Positions 8,334-16,876 of a stretch of DNA of 38,824 nt are shown one piece after another. This stretch comes from Gaiella sp038230035. GTDB taxonomy: Bacteria > Actinomycetota > Thermoleophilia > Gaiellales > Gaiellaceae. Location: contig JBBRNX010000024.1 of assembly GCA_038230035.1 (NCBI GenBank), positions 1 through 38,824 on the forward strand, given 5' to 3'. Numbering within the stretch: position 1 is the stretch's first letter; each line of letters opens with the position of its first letter. The position numbers were made by a program, and so were the translations under genes. The notes beneath the pieces are model-generated. The model worked only from the letters and a program-made list of their open reading frames with translations. It ran no database searches and was not told where the DNA came from.

Positions 8334-9146
8334 GTGACCGCACGTCTCGGCCCAGGCCGATTGCCCTCCCGCGAGACACCGGAAGAGGCCATCGAGATGC
8401 TCGTCGCCGCCGGCTACCGCGCATGCGAGATCGACTTCGAGGGCGGTTTCTGGATGGACTACGCCTTCGCAGAACAACTCGGCGCAGTGGCGCGTGAGGC
8501 CGACGTCGCACTGTCTCTGCATGCACCGCTGTTCGGGTTCATGGGCCACCTCGAGCCGTCCGGCCGCAAATGGGCGTCGGCGGTGGGAGCGCTCGATCGG
8601 AGCGCCGGCATCGCGGCCGCATGCGGCGCCGCGCCGGTCGTGTTCCATCCGGGCTTCCTGCTCGGCCGCTCCCACGAGGCCGCGCTCGACTCGGTCGTCG
8701 AGCAGCTCGGCACCTTGCGAGCCCGACTCGAAGAGAAGAACCGAGCGGTGCCGTTCGGCGTCGAGGTGATGGGCCGCGTACGTGACCTAGGCTCACTCGA
8801 CGACGTCCTCGAGATCGCCTCGCGCGTCCCTTGGGTCCGCCCCGTGCTCGATTTCGCGCACATGCACGCGACCAGTGACGGCGCCTACCTGGTCGAAGAT
8901 CTCTTCGCCGCAGCGCTCACACGAGCAGACGCCGTTCTCGAGCCGGGTTCGCCGTTCCACATCCATTTCTCGGACATCGCGTATGCGAACCGGAACGAGA
9001 CGAAGCATCTGCCCTACGGCGAGGGCACGCTGCGCGCCGAGCCTCTGCGGGACGCACTCGCTCGCTTCGACCGGCCCGCGACGGTGATCTCGGAGTCGCC
9101 CGACGACGAGTCGACGCGGGCGATCCTCCACGTCTTGGAGGCTTAA
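8334..9146 (+). CDS. Endonuclease IV-like / sugar isomerase-type TIM barrel (AP endonuclease family 2)
   Basis: A 270-residue TIM-barrel protein. The metal-site segments of endonuclease IV-like proteins are present in order: SLHAP (strand with His), VFHPGF, FGVEVMGR (Glu), VRPVLDFAHMHA (Asp, His), FHIHFSDI (His), KHLPYGEG (His and G-x-G) and VISESP (Glu). This matches the three-metal site of Nfo, but also xylose-isomerase-like relatives, so DNA repair at abasic sites is likely and not certain. The GTG start lies 7 bases after the transporter stop. The TAA stop is the first base pairs of a long inverted repeat. Confidence 0.8.
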   Translation: MTARLGPGRLPSRETPEEAIEMLVAAGYRACEIDFEGGFWMDYAFAEQLGAVAREADVALSLHAPLFGFMGHLEPSGRKWASAVGALDRSAGIAAACGAAPVVFHPGFLLGRSHEAALDSVVEQLGTLRARLEEKNRAVPFGVEVMGRVRDLGSLDDVLEIASRVPWVRPVLDFAHMHATSDGAYLVEDLFAAALTRADAVLEPGSPFHIHFSDIAYANRNETKHLPYGEGTLRAEPLRDALARFDRPATVISESPDDESTRAILHVLEA

Positions 9147-9310
9147 GAGCTCGAACCGAAATGAGGCCTTGTGCCGTCCAGACGCGCTGTGCACGAGCGC
9201 TGCCGCGTCCTCAGTCGTCCCAATACGTCTCGTATTGGGCTCCCTGCGTCCTTGCATCGCACGCACTCATCCCGTCCGGACGACGAAGCTCATCCCGGTT
9301 CGAGCTCTTA
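9144..9310. repeat. Long imperfect inverted repeat between convergent genes
   Basis: The outer 15 bases (9144-9158, TAAGAGCTCGAACCG) are the exact reverse complement of 9296-9310. Inward the match continues imperfectly (ATGAG, then GTCCAGACG against CGTCCGGACG), and the centre is a perfect 9-bp hairpin CCCAATACG-TCT-CGTATTGGG (9219-9239). The outer TAA serves as stop codon of the plus-strand gene, and the mirror-image TAA as stop of the minus-strand gene. It probably works as a bidirectional terminator; a MITE-like origin is possible. Confidence 0.75.
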
Positions 9311-9910
9311 GCCGAAGAAGACAAAGGGTCGCACGAGGTTCGCGTCGATCGCCTCATCCCACACGACGGCCCCTCCCGAATCGACCTCCCCATGGAGACG
9401 GGCTGCGAGCGCATCGGCGTCCTCCCGGCTCGCCGTGCCGACGATCAAATGGGTCCAGCGGCGAACGGGCGCGTACCCTTCGTGCTCGAGCTGTTCAGCA
9501 AGCTCGGTCGCCTGTGAGTGAGAGCGGCAGGTAACCCTGACCTCCCACGGCGCATAGCCGCCAGCGAGCGCCTCTTCCTCCCACGTCTCCTGCCGGGGTT
9601 CGTTGTCCCAGCGCTCCTCGTCGGCGAGCCAGTGCTCGACGCCGCTCTCGACCGCTTCGAGCGCATGGTGTTCGAGCGCATGGTGCTGAAGCTCCGAGCT
9701 GATAAGCGAATGGGCTTGATCCGCCTGGCGCTTTGTGTCCGCGTACACGAACAGGTTGTTCTCCTCGCCGGAAACCACGAGATGTTGACCTTCGAGCGCC
9801 CTCGCGAGCTCCTCGCCTCCAGGGCTGAGACCATGGCCGAGGTGCTGGGAGAAAATCCCACGCGACTCCTTGTCCTTCAGCACAACACGAACACGCCAGT
9901 CGTCAGCCAT
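9308..9910 (-). CDS. Conserved protein with two repeated alpha-beta domains, unknown function
   Basis: A 200-residue soluble acidic protein, not assigned to a named family. It looks like two similar halves: residues ~4-65 (WRVRVVLKD... ARALEGQHLVVSGEENNLFVYADTKRQADQ) and ~125-185 (WEVRVTCRSHSQATELAEQLEHEGY... RWTHLIVGTASREDADALAARLHGE), each a strand, helix, strand, helix unit like a ferredoxin-type fold. The linker holds a His-rich microrepeat (HHALE twice). The start ATG 9910 is fixed by a -10 hexamer 6 bases upstream; eight extra codons upstream are possible but would contain the promoter. It converges on the Nfo-like gene and diverges from the phosphohexomutase gene. Confidence 0.7.
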   Translation of the reverse strand: MADDWRVRVVLKDKESRGIFSQHLGHGLSPGGEELARALEGQHLVVSGEENNLFVYADTKRQADQAHSLISSELQHHALEHHALEAVESGVEHWLADEERWDNEPRQETWEEEALAGGYAPWEVRVTCRSHSQATELAEQLEHEGYAPVRRWTHLIVGTASREDADALAARLHGEVDSGGAVVWDEAIDANLVRPFVFFG

Positions 9911-9916
9911 CGGCTG

Positions 9917-9922
9917 AGAATA
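9917..9922 (-). promoter_or_regulatory. -10 element, leaderless start of the gene at 9910
   Basis: TATTCT on the minus strand, 6 bases before ATG. Confidence 0.65.
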
Positions 9923-9987
9923 TGCGATCGCCAAGGCCGCGTCGTACGATGCGTCTCGTTCCCGGCCCGATGCGTGACGCGGTTCCG

Positions 9988-9993
9988 TACGAT
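9988..9993 (+). promoter_or_regulatory. -10 element, leaderless start of the phosphohexomutase
   Basis: TACGAT, 6 bases before GTG 10000. It favours this start over ATG 9970. Confidence 0.6.
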
Positions 9994-9999
9994 GGAACT

Positions 10000-11343
10000 G
10001 TGCTCGACCCGAAGATCTTCAAGGCCTACGACGTCCGCGGCGTCTACGGAGCAGAGCTCGACGAGGAGGGCGCGTACGCGATCGGCCGGGCGTACGTCGA
10101 GCAGTTCGAGCCCCGCTCGATCGCGGTAGGACGCGATACACGTGTGTCGTCGCCGACGATGGCGGCAGCCGTGATCGAGGGCGCCGCCGACGCGGGCACC
10201 GATGTCTTCGACCTCGGGCTCGTCGGCACCGAGATGGTCTATTTCGCGGTCGGCGACGGCGGGCTCGAAGGCGGCATCTGCGTCACCGCCTCCCACAACC
10301 CGAAGCAGTACACCGGGATGAAGATCGTCCGCCGGGGCGCGTTGCCGGTCGGCGGCGAGTCGGGGTTGCTCGACATCCGTGATCGGGCGCTCGCCGGGTT
10401 CGGAGACTCGAAGAGACGCGGCACGGTCAGCGCGCTCGACGTGTGGCCGGGCTTCGTCGAGAAGGTCCTATCGTTCATCGACGTCGATGCGATACGTCCG
10501 CTTCGCGTCGTCATCGATGCCGCGAACGGCATGGCCGGCACGATGCTCCCGCCTGTCCTCGCGCGGCTGCCGATCGAAGCGATCACCTGCTACTTCGAGC
10601 CGGACGGCACGTTCCCGAACCACGAGCCGAACCCGCTGCTGCCGGAGAACCGCAAGTTCATCGTCGAGAAGACCCGCACCGAAGGCGCCGACCTCGGGGT
10701 GGCGTACGACGGTGATGCCGACCGCTGTTTCTTCGTCGACGACAAGGGCGAGTTCGTTCCCGGCGACTTCGTCACTGCACTGCTTGCGCAGGCCGTTCTC
10801 GCGAAGGAGCCGGGTGGCAAGATCTTGTACGACGTGAGAGCGAGCTGGGCCGTGCCGCGGGTCATCGAAGAGGCCGGCGGCATCCCGCTGATGAGCCGCG
10901 TGGGTCATGCCTTCATCAAACAGCGCATTCGCCAGGAAGGCGCCCTTTTCGGCGGGGAGGTTTCGGCGCACTACTACTTCCGCGACTTCACGCAGGCCGA
11001 CACCGGCGTCGTCCCGTTCCTGGTCATGCTCGAGCTGCTTTCGCGGAGTGACCAGAAGCTCTCGGAGCTGCTCGCACCGTTCTTCGCGAAGTACTTCCTC
11101 ACCGGCGAGATCAACACCCCTGTCGCCGACGTTCCACTCAAGCTGCAGGAGCTCAAAGAGCGCTACGCGGCGCTCGGCGGGCGGATCTCGCATCTCGACG
11201 GTCTCTCCGTGGAGTTCGACGACTGGCATTTCAACGTCCGTCCGTCGAACACGGAGCCGCTTCTGCGGCTGAATCTCGAGGCGCTCTCGGAGGGCGAGAT
11301 GGAGGCGCGGCGGGACGAGGTGCTGGCGATCATCCGGTCGTGA
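10000..11343 (+). CDS. manB: Phosphomannomutase/phosphoglucomutase
   Basis: A 447-residue alpha-D-phosphohexomutase that interconverts the 6- and 1-phosphates of mannose and/or glucose for polysaccharide and nucleotide-sugar synthesis. It has the phosphoserine loop TASHNP (S98), the Mg-binding loop AYDGDADR (roughly residues 234-241), the sugar-specificity loop GGEVSAHYYFRD, which resembles the GEMSGH-type PMM/PGM loop, and the phosphate-binding RPSNTEP near the C-terminus. Length is typical. An upstream ATG at 9970 would add ten residues, but the -10 element lies inside that extension. The stop overlaps the next gene's GTG (GTGA), so thioesterase and GAF-like genes follow in one operon. Confidence 0.92.
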   Translation: MLDPKIFKAYDVRGVYGAELDEEGAYAIGRAYVEQFEPRSIAVGRDTRVSSPTMAAAVIEGAADAGTDVFDLGLVGTEMVYFAVGDGGLEGGICVTASHNPKQYTGMKIVRRGALPVGGESGLLDIRDRALAGFGDSKRRGTVSALDVWPGFVEKVLSFIDVDAIRPLRVVIDAANGMAGTMLPPVLARLPIEAITCYFEPDGTFPNHEPNPLLPENRKFIVEKTRTEGADLGVAYDGDADRCFFVDDKGEFVPGDFVTALLAQAVLAKEPGGKILYDVRASWAVPRVIEEAGGIPLMSRVGHAFIKQRIRQEGALFGGEVSAHYYFRDFTQADTGVVPFLVMLELLSRSDQKLSELLAPFFAKYFLTGEINTPVADVPLKLQELKERYAALGGRISHLDGLSVEFDDWHFNVRPSNTEPLLRLNLEALSEGEMEARRDEVLAIIRS

Positions 11344-11801
11344 CCGCCGATCCCCTCGAGTTCGGCCGCGTCACCGATCGCCGACCACCGTTCAAGTACT
11401 CCGCGCTCAATCGCGTCTGGTTCTCGGACACCGACGCGCAAGGCGTTGTCTACTACGGCCGCTACCTCCCGTACTTCGACCATGCACGAACCGAGTACCA
11501 CCGGCATCTCGGCTCCATCCAGTTGGCTGACGCAGAGTTCGTGATGCGGGCCTCGTCGGTCGAGTACCACGCGCCCGCCCGCTTCGACGAGCTGATCGAG
11601 GTCTTCGTCCGGCTCGCTCGGATCGGGCGGACGAGCATGACGTACGAGTGCGCCGCGTATCGCGTGGCCGACGACGCGTTGCTGGTCACCGCGACCCAGA
11701 CGATGGTGCTCGTCGACCGCGCGCAGCGGCGCCCGACGGCAATTCCCGACGACCTTCGTAACCAGCTGCGAGCGTTCGAGGGTGAGGATCTCGTCGAATG
11801 A
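11340..11801 (+). CDS. Hotdog-fold acyl-CoA thioesterase (4HBT/YbgC-like)
   Basis: A 153-residue hotdog protein predicted to hydrolyse acyl-CoA thioesters. The family active-site segment is clear: WFSDTDAQGVVYYGRYLPYF (residues ~27-46), with D-x-D-x-x-G-x-V-Y-Y-G-x-Y-L, followed by DHARTEYHR on the central helix and the later strand pattern of the fold. The natural substrate cannot be told. GTG start overlaps the phosphohexomutase stop by four bases, and its own stop overlaps the next start, so it is the middle gene of three. Confidence 0.88.
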   Translation: MTADPLEFGRVTDRRPPFKYSALNRVWFSDTDAQGVVYYGRYLPYFDHARTEYHRHLGSIQLADAEFVMRASSVEYHAPARFDELIEVFVRLARIGRTSMTYECAAYRVADDALLVTATQTMVLVDRAQRRPTAIPDDLRNQLRAFEGEDLVE

Positions 11802-12139
11802 GTGCCGGTGCGCTGAACGCAGTCGATCGGGTTGTCGGCGAAGGAGGCGACGCAGACGACGTGCTTCGGGCGGTCGTCGAGGCGCTGGCCGCAGAGCCCG
11901 AGATCGCGTGGGTTGGCGTTCATTTCCTCGACGATGGTGGGCTCGTGCTCGGGCCGTCGGCCGGCTCACCCGACGAGGCCAAACGGTTTGTCGCCCCGAT
12001 TGCCTACCGCGGCGATCCGGTCGGTGAGCTAGTCGTCGACGGCGTGGTAGACGAGGCATCGCTTGCGCAGGTCGCAGCGCGGCTCTCGGAATACGTCTTG
12101 CTCGGCTGGGACACCGACGGAAACACCTGGGAGCCATAA
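11798..12139 (+). CDS. Small GAF-like domain protein
   Basis: A 113-residue soluble acidic protein. After an N-terminal helix (AVDRVVGEGGDADDVLRAVVEAL) it has the strand order of a shortened GAF domain: IAWVGVHFLDDGGLVLGPSAG, then APIAYRGDPVGELVVDG and a closing helix (SLAQVAARLSEYVLLGW). This resembles stand-alone GAF sensors, but ligand and output are unknown. The ATG overlaps the thioesterase stop (ATGA). It ends the operon. Confidence 0.7.
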   Translation: MSAGALNAVDRVVGEGGDADDVLRAVVEALAAEPEIAWVGVHFLDDGGLVLGPSAGSPDEAKRFVAPIAYRGDPVGELVVDGVVDEASLAQVAARLSEYVLLGWDTDGNTWEP

Positions 12140-12324
12140 GTTCAGATGTGACCGCTGCGCGCCCGTCCGTCCTGAAACGTCCGGGCGCCGCAACGGTTCC
12201 CCTCTCCCCTCTCAAAGGTTGTAATCACCCTTCTGGGGACGGCAATCCCTCGTCCGAGTGACGCCTCCCTCTCATGAGCTACCCCATCACCTGGCCGCGG
12301 CGCGTGAGTCGATAGGCTCGGGGA
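12140..12324. other. 185-base intergenic region
   Basis: It holds a small stem CGCCCG...CGGGCG (12160-12187) without a T-run that may end the upstream operon, a pyrimidine-rich stretch (12198-12212), and the promoter of the next gene at its right end. I recognise no RNA family in it. Confidence 0.4.
12313..12318 (+). promoter_or_regulatory. -10 element, leaderless start of the cupin-TPR gene
   Basis: TAGGCT, 6 bases before GTG 12325. Confidence 0.65.
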
Positions 12325-12972
12325 GTGGACGAGCAGTGGCAGAGCGTGCGGCTCGACGAGATCGAGTCGATCCCGATCACCGGGGCAGGCGTCAACTGGC
12401 GCCCGTTGCGGCGCACGCTCGGAGTCGAGGCGTTCGGCCTCAACTCGTATGTCGCCATGGCAGCCGGAGACCACGTCGTCGAGGAGCACTCGGAGTCGCA
12501 ACTCCGGCACGAGGAGGTCTACGTCGTCCTGACAGGCCATGCAACGTTCTCGCTGGCCGGCGAGGTGCTCGACGCGCCGGCAGGGACGGTTGTCTTCATC
12601 CGTGACCCAGATGTACGACGCAGTGCCGTCGCTGTCGAGGCCGGGACGTCGGTGCTCGCGATCGGCGGGAAGGCAGGCGAGCCGTACTCGGCCTCAGCGT
12701 GGGAGTGGTACTTCTACGCCGAGCGCTTCCGCCCGACCGAGGATTGGGCCGACGGTGTCGCGTTCCTCGAGGAAGGCGCCGAGAGGTACCCCGACCACGC
12801 CGGCATGCTGTACTCGCTCGCGTGCTTCGAGGCCTTGGCCGGTCGACACGATGAGGCGCTCGGGCATCTCCGGCGCGCAGGCGAGCTCGAGCCGCGAACC
12901 CTCGACTGGGCCGCGAAGGACGACGACCTCGCCCCGATCCGCGACCTGCCCGGCTACCCGACAGTCTTGTAG
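12325..12972 (+). CDS. Cupin domain protein with C-terminal TPR-like repeat
   Basis: A 215-residue soluble protein. Residues ~30-115 form a cupin barrel: motif 1 region GDHVVEEHSESQLRHEEVYVVLTGHATF (His and Glu placed as metal ligands) and motif 2 region DAPAGTVVFIRDPDVRRSAVA. Residues ~130-205 form a helical hairpin of TPR type (WADGVAFLEEGAERYPDHAGMLYSLACFEALAGRHDEALGHLRRAGEL). The combination suggests small-molecule sensing plus protein contact; function is unknown. Start set by a leaderless -10. The 3' end runs tail-to-tail into a REP-like palindrome and the rel gene. Confidence 0.8.
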   Translation: MDEQWQSVRLDEIESIPITGAGVNWRPLRRTLGVEAFGLNSYVAMAAGDHVVEEHSESQLRHEEVYVVLTGHATFSLAGEVLDAPAGTVVFIRDPDVRRSAVAVEAGTSVLAIGGKAGEPYSASAWEWYFYAERFRPTEDWADGVAFLEEGAERYPDHAGMLYSLACFEALAGRHDEALGHLRRAGELEPRTLDWAAKDDDLAPIRDLPGYPTVL

Positions 12973-12996
12973 GTCGCCCTAGCCCTCGCGACCGGA

Positions 12997-13014
12997 GGCG
13001 AGGCAAGCCTCGCC
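12997..13014. repeat. REP-like palindrome, copy 1
   Basis: GGCGAGGCAAGCCTCGCC is a perfect 18-base palindrome-type hairpin between two convergent genes, abutting the rel stop codon (13016-13018). The same hairpin, AA replaced by TT on this strand, recurs at 18814-18831, with shared flanking GGGTAG(A/G)GGCGA on the minus strand. Confidence 0.75.
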
Positions 13015-13015
13015 C

Positions 13016-15223
13016 CTACCCGTTCGGCGTCATGCGGTAGGCGTCGAACACGCCTTCGAGATTGCGGAGCGCGTTGAGCAGCGCGCGCAGATCCTTCACG
13101 TCGCCGAGCTCCGCCGTGTACCAGTTGCGTGCCATGCCATCCTCGACCGTGCCGCCATACGACACGATGTTCGCCCCGTTCTCCGAGAAGGTGAGCCCGA
13201 CATCGCCGAGCAGACGCGCTCTGTCCCACGCCTCGACGGCGATCTGCACACGGAAGCTCGTCGTCGCACCACCGTCCCATTCCACGGGCGTGAACCGCTC
13301 CGGGTTACGCATCAGCGCCCTGACGTTGGGGCAGTCGCTGCGGTGGATCGTGATGCCGCGACCAAGCGAGATGTAGCCGGAGATCGCATCGCCCGGTACC
13401 GGGGTGCAGCACTTCGCCACGCGGACGAGCACATCCTCCACACCAGGCACGACGATTCCGACGGTCTCACCCGCGACCGTCGAGCGGGACTTCGAGGGCT
13501 TGAGCGTGACCGCAGGTTCCTCGACGACCTGTTCCGTCTTCAGGCGCTGCAGGACCTTGTTCACGATCTGCCCGGTGCCGAGCTTGCCCGAGCCGAGCGC
13601 GATGTAGAAGTCGTCAGCCTTCTTGAACCCGGTGTCGCGGATCACCTGCGCGAGAACACTGGACCCCTGGAGCTTCCGGTACGGCAGGCTTTGCGCCTTG
13701 AGCGCCTGGTCGAGCGCTTCACGGCCCTTGTGCTCGAGCTCCTCGCGCGTCTCGCGCTGGTACCACTGACGGATCTTGTTGCGGGCCCGTGAGGACGCTG
13801 CAAGGCCCAGCCAGTCACGCGACGGCCCGCGCCCCGTCTTCGACGTCAGGATCTCGACGAAGTCGCCGTTCTTCAACTTGTAGTGCAGCGGCACGATGCG
13901 GCCGTTCACTTTCGCGCCGACGGTCTTGTGGCCGACGTCGGTGTGCACTGCGTAGGCGAAGTCGATCGGTGTCGCGCCGGCCGGCAACGTCTTCACAGCG
14001 CCCTTCGGCGTGAAGACGTAGACCTCGTCGTCGAAGAGGTCGGTGCGCAGCGTCTGCATGTACTCCGCGGCGTCCTGGTCGTCGCCCTGCCAGTCCATGA
14101 GCGACTTGACCCAGACGACCCATTCGTCCTCACCCTTCGTACCCTTGCCGCGTTTGTACAGCCAGTGTGCGGCGACGCCGAACTCGGCCTCCTCGTGCAT
14201 CTCGCGTGTACGCAACTGGATCTCGAGCGGCGTGCCGGACGGGCCGATCACCGTCGTGTGCAGCGAGCGGTAGCGGTTGAGCTTGGGCATCGCAACGAAG
14301 TCCTTGAACCGGCCCGGCATCGGCTTCCAGAGCGAGTGGATCAGGCCGAGCGCGCCGTAGCAGTCGCGCGTCCCTTCCTCCCCCGCGCGCTCGACAATCA
14401 CGCGCATGGCGGTCAGGTCGTAGATCTCGTTGAACTCCCGACCCTTCTTGGCCATCTTGTCGTAGATCGAGTAGAAGTGCTTCGCGCGGCCGGCGATGTC
14501 GGCGGGGATGTCGGCCTTCTCGAGCTCGGTGCGGAGCGTCTCGGCGGCCTTCTCCACCTGTGCCTCGCGGTCGGCGCGCCGGTCGGCGACCATCGCCTTG
14601 ATCTCGGCGAACTTGCGCGGATGCAGAACCTGGAACGAGAGGTCTTCGAGCTCCCACTTCAGGTGGTGGATGCCGAGCCGATGCGCGAGCGGCGCGTACA
14701 CCTCGAGCGCCTCCTTCGCCTTCTGCACCTGCTTCTGCTTGCCGAGGTACTCGATCGTGCGCAGGTTGTGGAGACGGTCGGCGAGCTTGATCAGGATGAC
14801 GCGCACGTCCTGCGCCATCGCGACGATCATCTTGCGGTAGTTCTCGGCCTCCGACTGCTCGCGGCTCTGGAACGTGGTGCGCGTGAGCTTGGTGACGCCT
14901 TCGACGAGATGGGCGATGTCGGGGCCGAACTCGTTGCGGACGTCGTCCAGCTCGGCGCTCGTGTCCTCGACGACGTCATGGAGGAGCGCGGCCGCGATGG
15001 TCTGCTCGTCGAGATGGAGCTGCGCGCAGATCTGCGCGACCGCGAGCGGGTGGTGGATGAACTCCTCACCCGACCGGCGAAGCTGGCCGCGGTGGTGGAG
15101 CTCGGCGAAGTCGAACGCGCGGCGGATCAACCCCCGGTCGACGCCCGGGTTGTACGCCTCCACGACCGAGATCAGCTCGTGGACGAGGCTTTCGTGGTGC
15201 CGTTCGGTGTCGACGACTGCCAT
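13016..15223 (-). CDS. rel: Bifunctional (p)ppGpp synthetase/hydrolase, Rel
   Basis: A 735-residue long RSH enzyme that makes and degrades the alarmone (p)ppGpp. Order of domains: HD hydrolase with HDVVEDT (82-88) and supporting H57/H58 region; synthetase with RFKD, YRSLHTTV and E-I-Q-L-R-T-R-E-M-H; TGS (VYVFTPKGAVKTLPAGATPIDFAY); a Cys-containing helical/zinc-finger region (VAKCCTPVPGD... SDCPN); and a C-terminal ACT domain. RFKD rather than EFDD, and an intact HD motif, argue that both activities are present. ATG start lies 6 bases after a -10 hexamer. It stands alone on this strand; the stop abuts a REP-like palindrome. Confidence 0.95.
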   Translation of the reverse strand: MAVVDTERHHESLVHELISVVEAYNPGVDRGLIRRAFDFAELHHRGQLRRSGEEFIHHPLAVAQICAQLHLDEQTIAAALLHDVVEDTSAELDDVRNEFGPDIAHLVEGVTKLTRTTFQSREQSEAENYRKMIVAMAQDVRVILIKLADRLHNLRTIEYLGKQKQVQKAKEALEVYAPLAHRLGIHHLKWELEDLSFQVLHPRKFAEIKAMVADRRADREAQVEKAAETLRTELEKADIPADIAGRAKHFYSIYDKMAKKGREFNEIYDLTAMRVIVERAGEEGTRDCYGALGLIHSLWKPMPGRFKDFVAMPKLNRYRSLHTTVIGPSGTPLEIQLRTREMHEEAEFGVAAHWLYKRGKGTKGEDEWVVWVKSLMDWQGDDQDAAEYMQTLRTDLFDDEVYVFTPKGAVKTLPAGATPIDFAYAVHTDVGHKTVGAKVNGRIVPLHYKLKNGDFVEILTSKTGRGPSRDWLGLAASSRARNKIRQWYQRETREELEHKGREALDQALKAQSLPYRKLQGSSVLAQVIRDTGFKKADDFYIALGSGKLGTGQIVNKVLQRLKTEQVVEEPAVTLKPSKSRSTVAGETVGIVVPGVEDVLVRVAKCCTPVPGDAISGYISLGRGITIHRSDCPNVRALMRNPERFTPVEWDGGATTSFRVQIAVEAWDRARLLGDVGLTFSENGANIVSYGGTVEDGMARNWYTAELGDVKDLRALLNALRNLEGVFDAYRMTPNG

Positions 15224-15229
15224 AGGGTC

Positions 15230-15235
15230 AGTGTA
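15230..15235 (-). promoter_or_regulatory. -10 element, leaderless start of rel
   Basis: TACACT on the minus strand, 6 bases before ATG 15223. Confidence 0.65.
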
Positions 15236-15399
15236 CTCGGGAGGTACTTTGTAGAGGATCGGCGGCTACCGGGGCGAACGTGAGCTTCCGTGTTGCTGCG
15301 CCGCCTCCTGTTCGCTCTCCGAATGCGTCGGATGGCACGCGTTTTGGTCTCTCTCGACCAGACCGCCGGACACCACCGCTGAGAACCTCTAACGGAGAG

Positions 15400-16821
15400 C
15401 TAGCCGCCGCGGGCGAACCAGGTGCCGCCGGGGCCGATGTAGCTTGGCCCTTCGCCCCACGCGACCACGTTCGTTCCCGTCGAGGTGACGTCGAGGTCGA
15501 AGTAGTCGCCGTACGGGAAGCCGTAGCCGGACGCCGTCTTGTAGGGCGCACCGCCCGTCGCGTCGGATAGCCGGATCTGCGGCGCCCAGGTGCTGCCGCC
15601 GTTCGTCGTCTGGCGGTACCACGTGTTCCATGCTCCGGCGCCGTTGCGATCGTCCTGCCAGGCGATACGGAAGTCTCCGGCGCTTGACCCGGCATCGATC
15701 ACCGGGAAGCCGGCGTTGCCTGCGTTCTGGGCGACCTCCTGGCGCGCGCCAAACGTGGTGCCATTGTCCGCCGAGCTGCGGACGTAGAGATCCTGCGGTG
15801 CTCGAGCGACGCCGTTCGCGGTATACAGGACGAGCACCTTGCCGGTAGCGTCGACGGCGACGTTTGCCTGCGCGCCGAAGAAGTCCGGGATGCAGCTGCG
15901 GGCAGTGCACGGCACCTGCTCCTGACTCGTGTCGATCGCAATCGTCGTCCAGCTCGTCCCGCCGTTCGTCGAGCGGAGGAGAGAGAGCTGGATCGGCCCG
16001 GTCGCGTTCTGGTTCTCGGCGCTCTCGGCGAAAAGCACACTGCCGTTCGGGGCGATCGACCCGCCTTCTGCGAACCAGTAGAGCCCGTCGGTGTTGGTCT
16101 TGACGCTCGCGAACGTCGCGCCACCGTCGTGGGACGTGCTCACGTAGCTGTCGCTCGCGTTCCAGGCGACGAACACATCCTGCCCCGACGAGGAGACGAG
16201 CAGGATCGGCTTGTCGCTAAACGTGAGCGTGGACGGGCTGACCCGAACCGGTACCGACCAGGTCGCCCCATGGTCTGTCGACTTGGCGAGGACGACTCCG
16301 GGGTTGTAGTCGTTGAGCCACGCCATGAACACCGTCCCGTTCGCGGCTACGGCGAGCTCCGGGTCGTTCTGCGCTTTGACGCCCTTGCAGGCGCACACGA
16401 AGCGGTCCAGTCCCCATGTCGCCCCGCCGTCGCTCGAGCTGCGCACGATGATCGCCGTGCGTGGGCAGGAGTTGCACGCCTTCGGCCCGCCATAGCGCGT
16501 CGTTGCCTCGTAGATCCACGACGAGCCCGGCGCTGCAGCGACGGATGGCTCCCAGTCGTTGTTCGTTGTGCTCCAGACCTGCTCCGACGTCCAACCCGCG
16601 GCAGCCGCGGTGCGAACCACCTTCGTCGGGCGAACCGGCGCAACGGCCGCGAGCCGTGCTGCGGCGGCCTGTTCCTCGAGCGCATCCTTGGCCTCGGCCT
16701 TGCCGCCGCGTCCCTCGACCTCGCCCCTCGAATGCGTGAGCAGAATCGCTCCAGCACCGCCGACGACCGCAACGGCCACTACGAGCCCCGCAGCGACACC
16801 TCGCCTGCTCAACGTTGCCAC
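15400..16821 (-). CDS. Exported Asp-box (BNR/sialidase-like) beta-propeller protein
   Basis: With the GTG start the product is 473 residues. Residues ~8-28 form a hydrophobic signal/anchor helix (GVAAGLVVAVAVVGGAGAILL) after SRRG. The rest has at least six Asp-box motifs, S-x-D-x-G-x-T-W or close: SSDGGATW, STDHGATW, SHDGGATF, STNGGTSW, SADNGTTF, TTNGGSTW, evenly spaced as in sialidase-type propellers. The Arg triad and FRIP motif of true sialidases are not obvious, so an enzyme activity is not claimed. Cys pairs (CNSCP, CACK, CTARSC) may form disulfides. GAGG lies 8 bases before GTG 16821, a Shine-Dalgarno; a longer frame upstream runs through recJ and is a shadow. Confidence 0.8.
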   Translation of the reverse strand: MATLSRRGVAAGLVVAVAVVGGAGAILLTHSRGEVEGRGGKAEAKDALEEQAAAARLAAVAPVRPTKVVRTAAAAGWTSEQVWSTTNNDWEPSVAAAPGSSWIYEATTRYGGPKACNSCPRTAIIVRSSSDGGATWGLDRFVCACKGVKAQNDPELAVAANGTVFMAWLNDYNPGVVLAKSTDHGATWSVPVRVSPSTLTFSDKPILLVSSSGQDVFVAWNASDSYVSTSHDGGATFASVKTNTDGLYWFAEGGSIAPNGSVLFAESAENQNATGPIQLSLLRSTNGGTSWTTIAIDTSQEQVPCTARSCIPDFFGAQANVAVDATGKVLVLYTANGVARAPQDLYVRSSADNGTTFGARQEVAQNAGNAGFPVIDAGSSAGDFRIAWQDDRNGAGAWNTWYRQTTNGGSTWAPQIRLSDATGGAPYKTASGYGFPYGDYFDLDVTSTGTNVVAWGEGPSYIGPGGTWFARGG

Positions 16822-16876
16822 GGGCCTATCCTCGCTCCGCACCGCGGTCGCGTCAATCTGCCGGACGAGAGGTTCG

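Noticed and set aside
12140..12324. Riboswitch upstream of the cupin-TPR gene
   Set aside because: No known riboswitch core recognised, and the gene's promoter is downstream of the region, so the RNA would not be in its leader.
13883..15283. 466-codon plus-strand frame over rel
   Set aside because: Antisense shadow of rel; GC-rich DNA gives long false frames.
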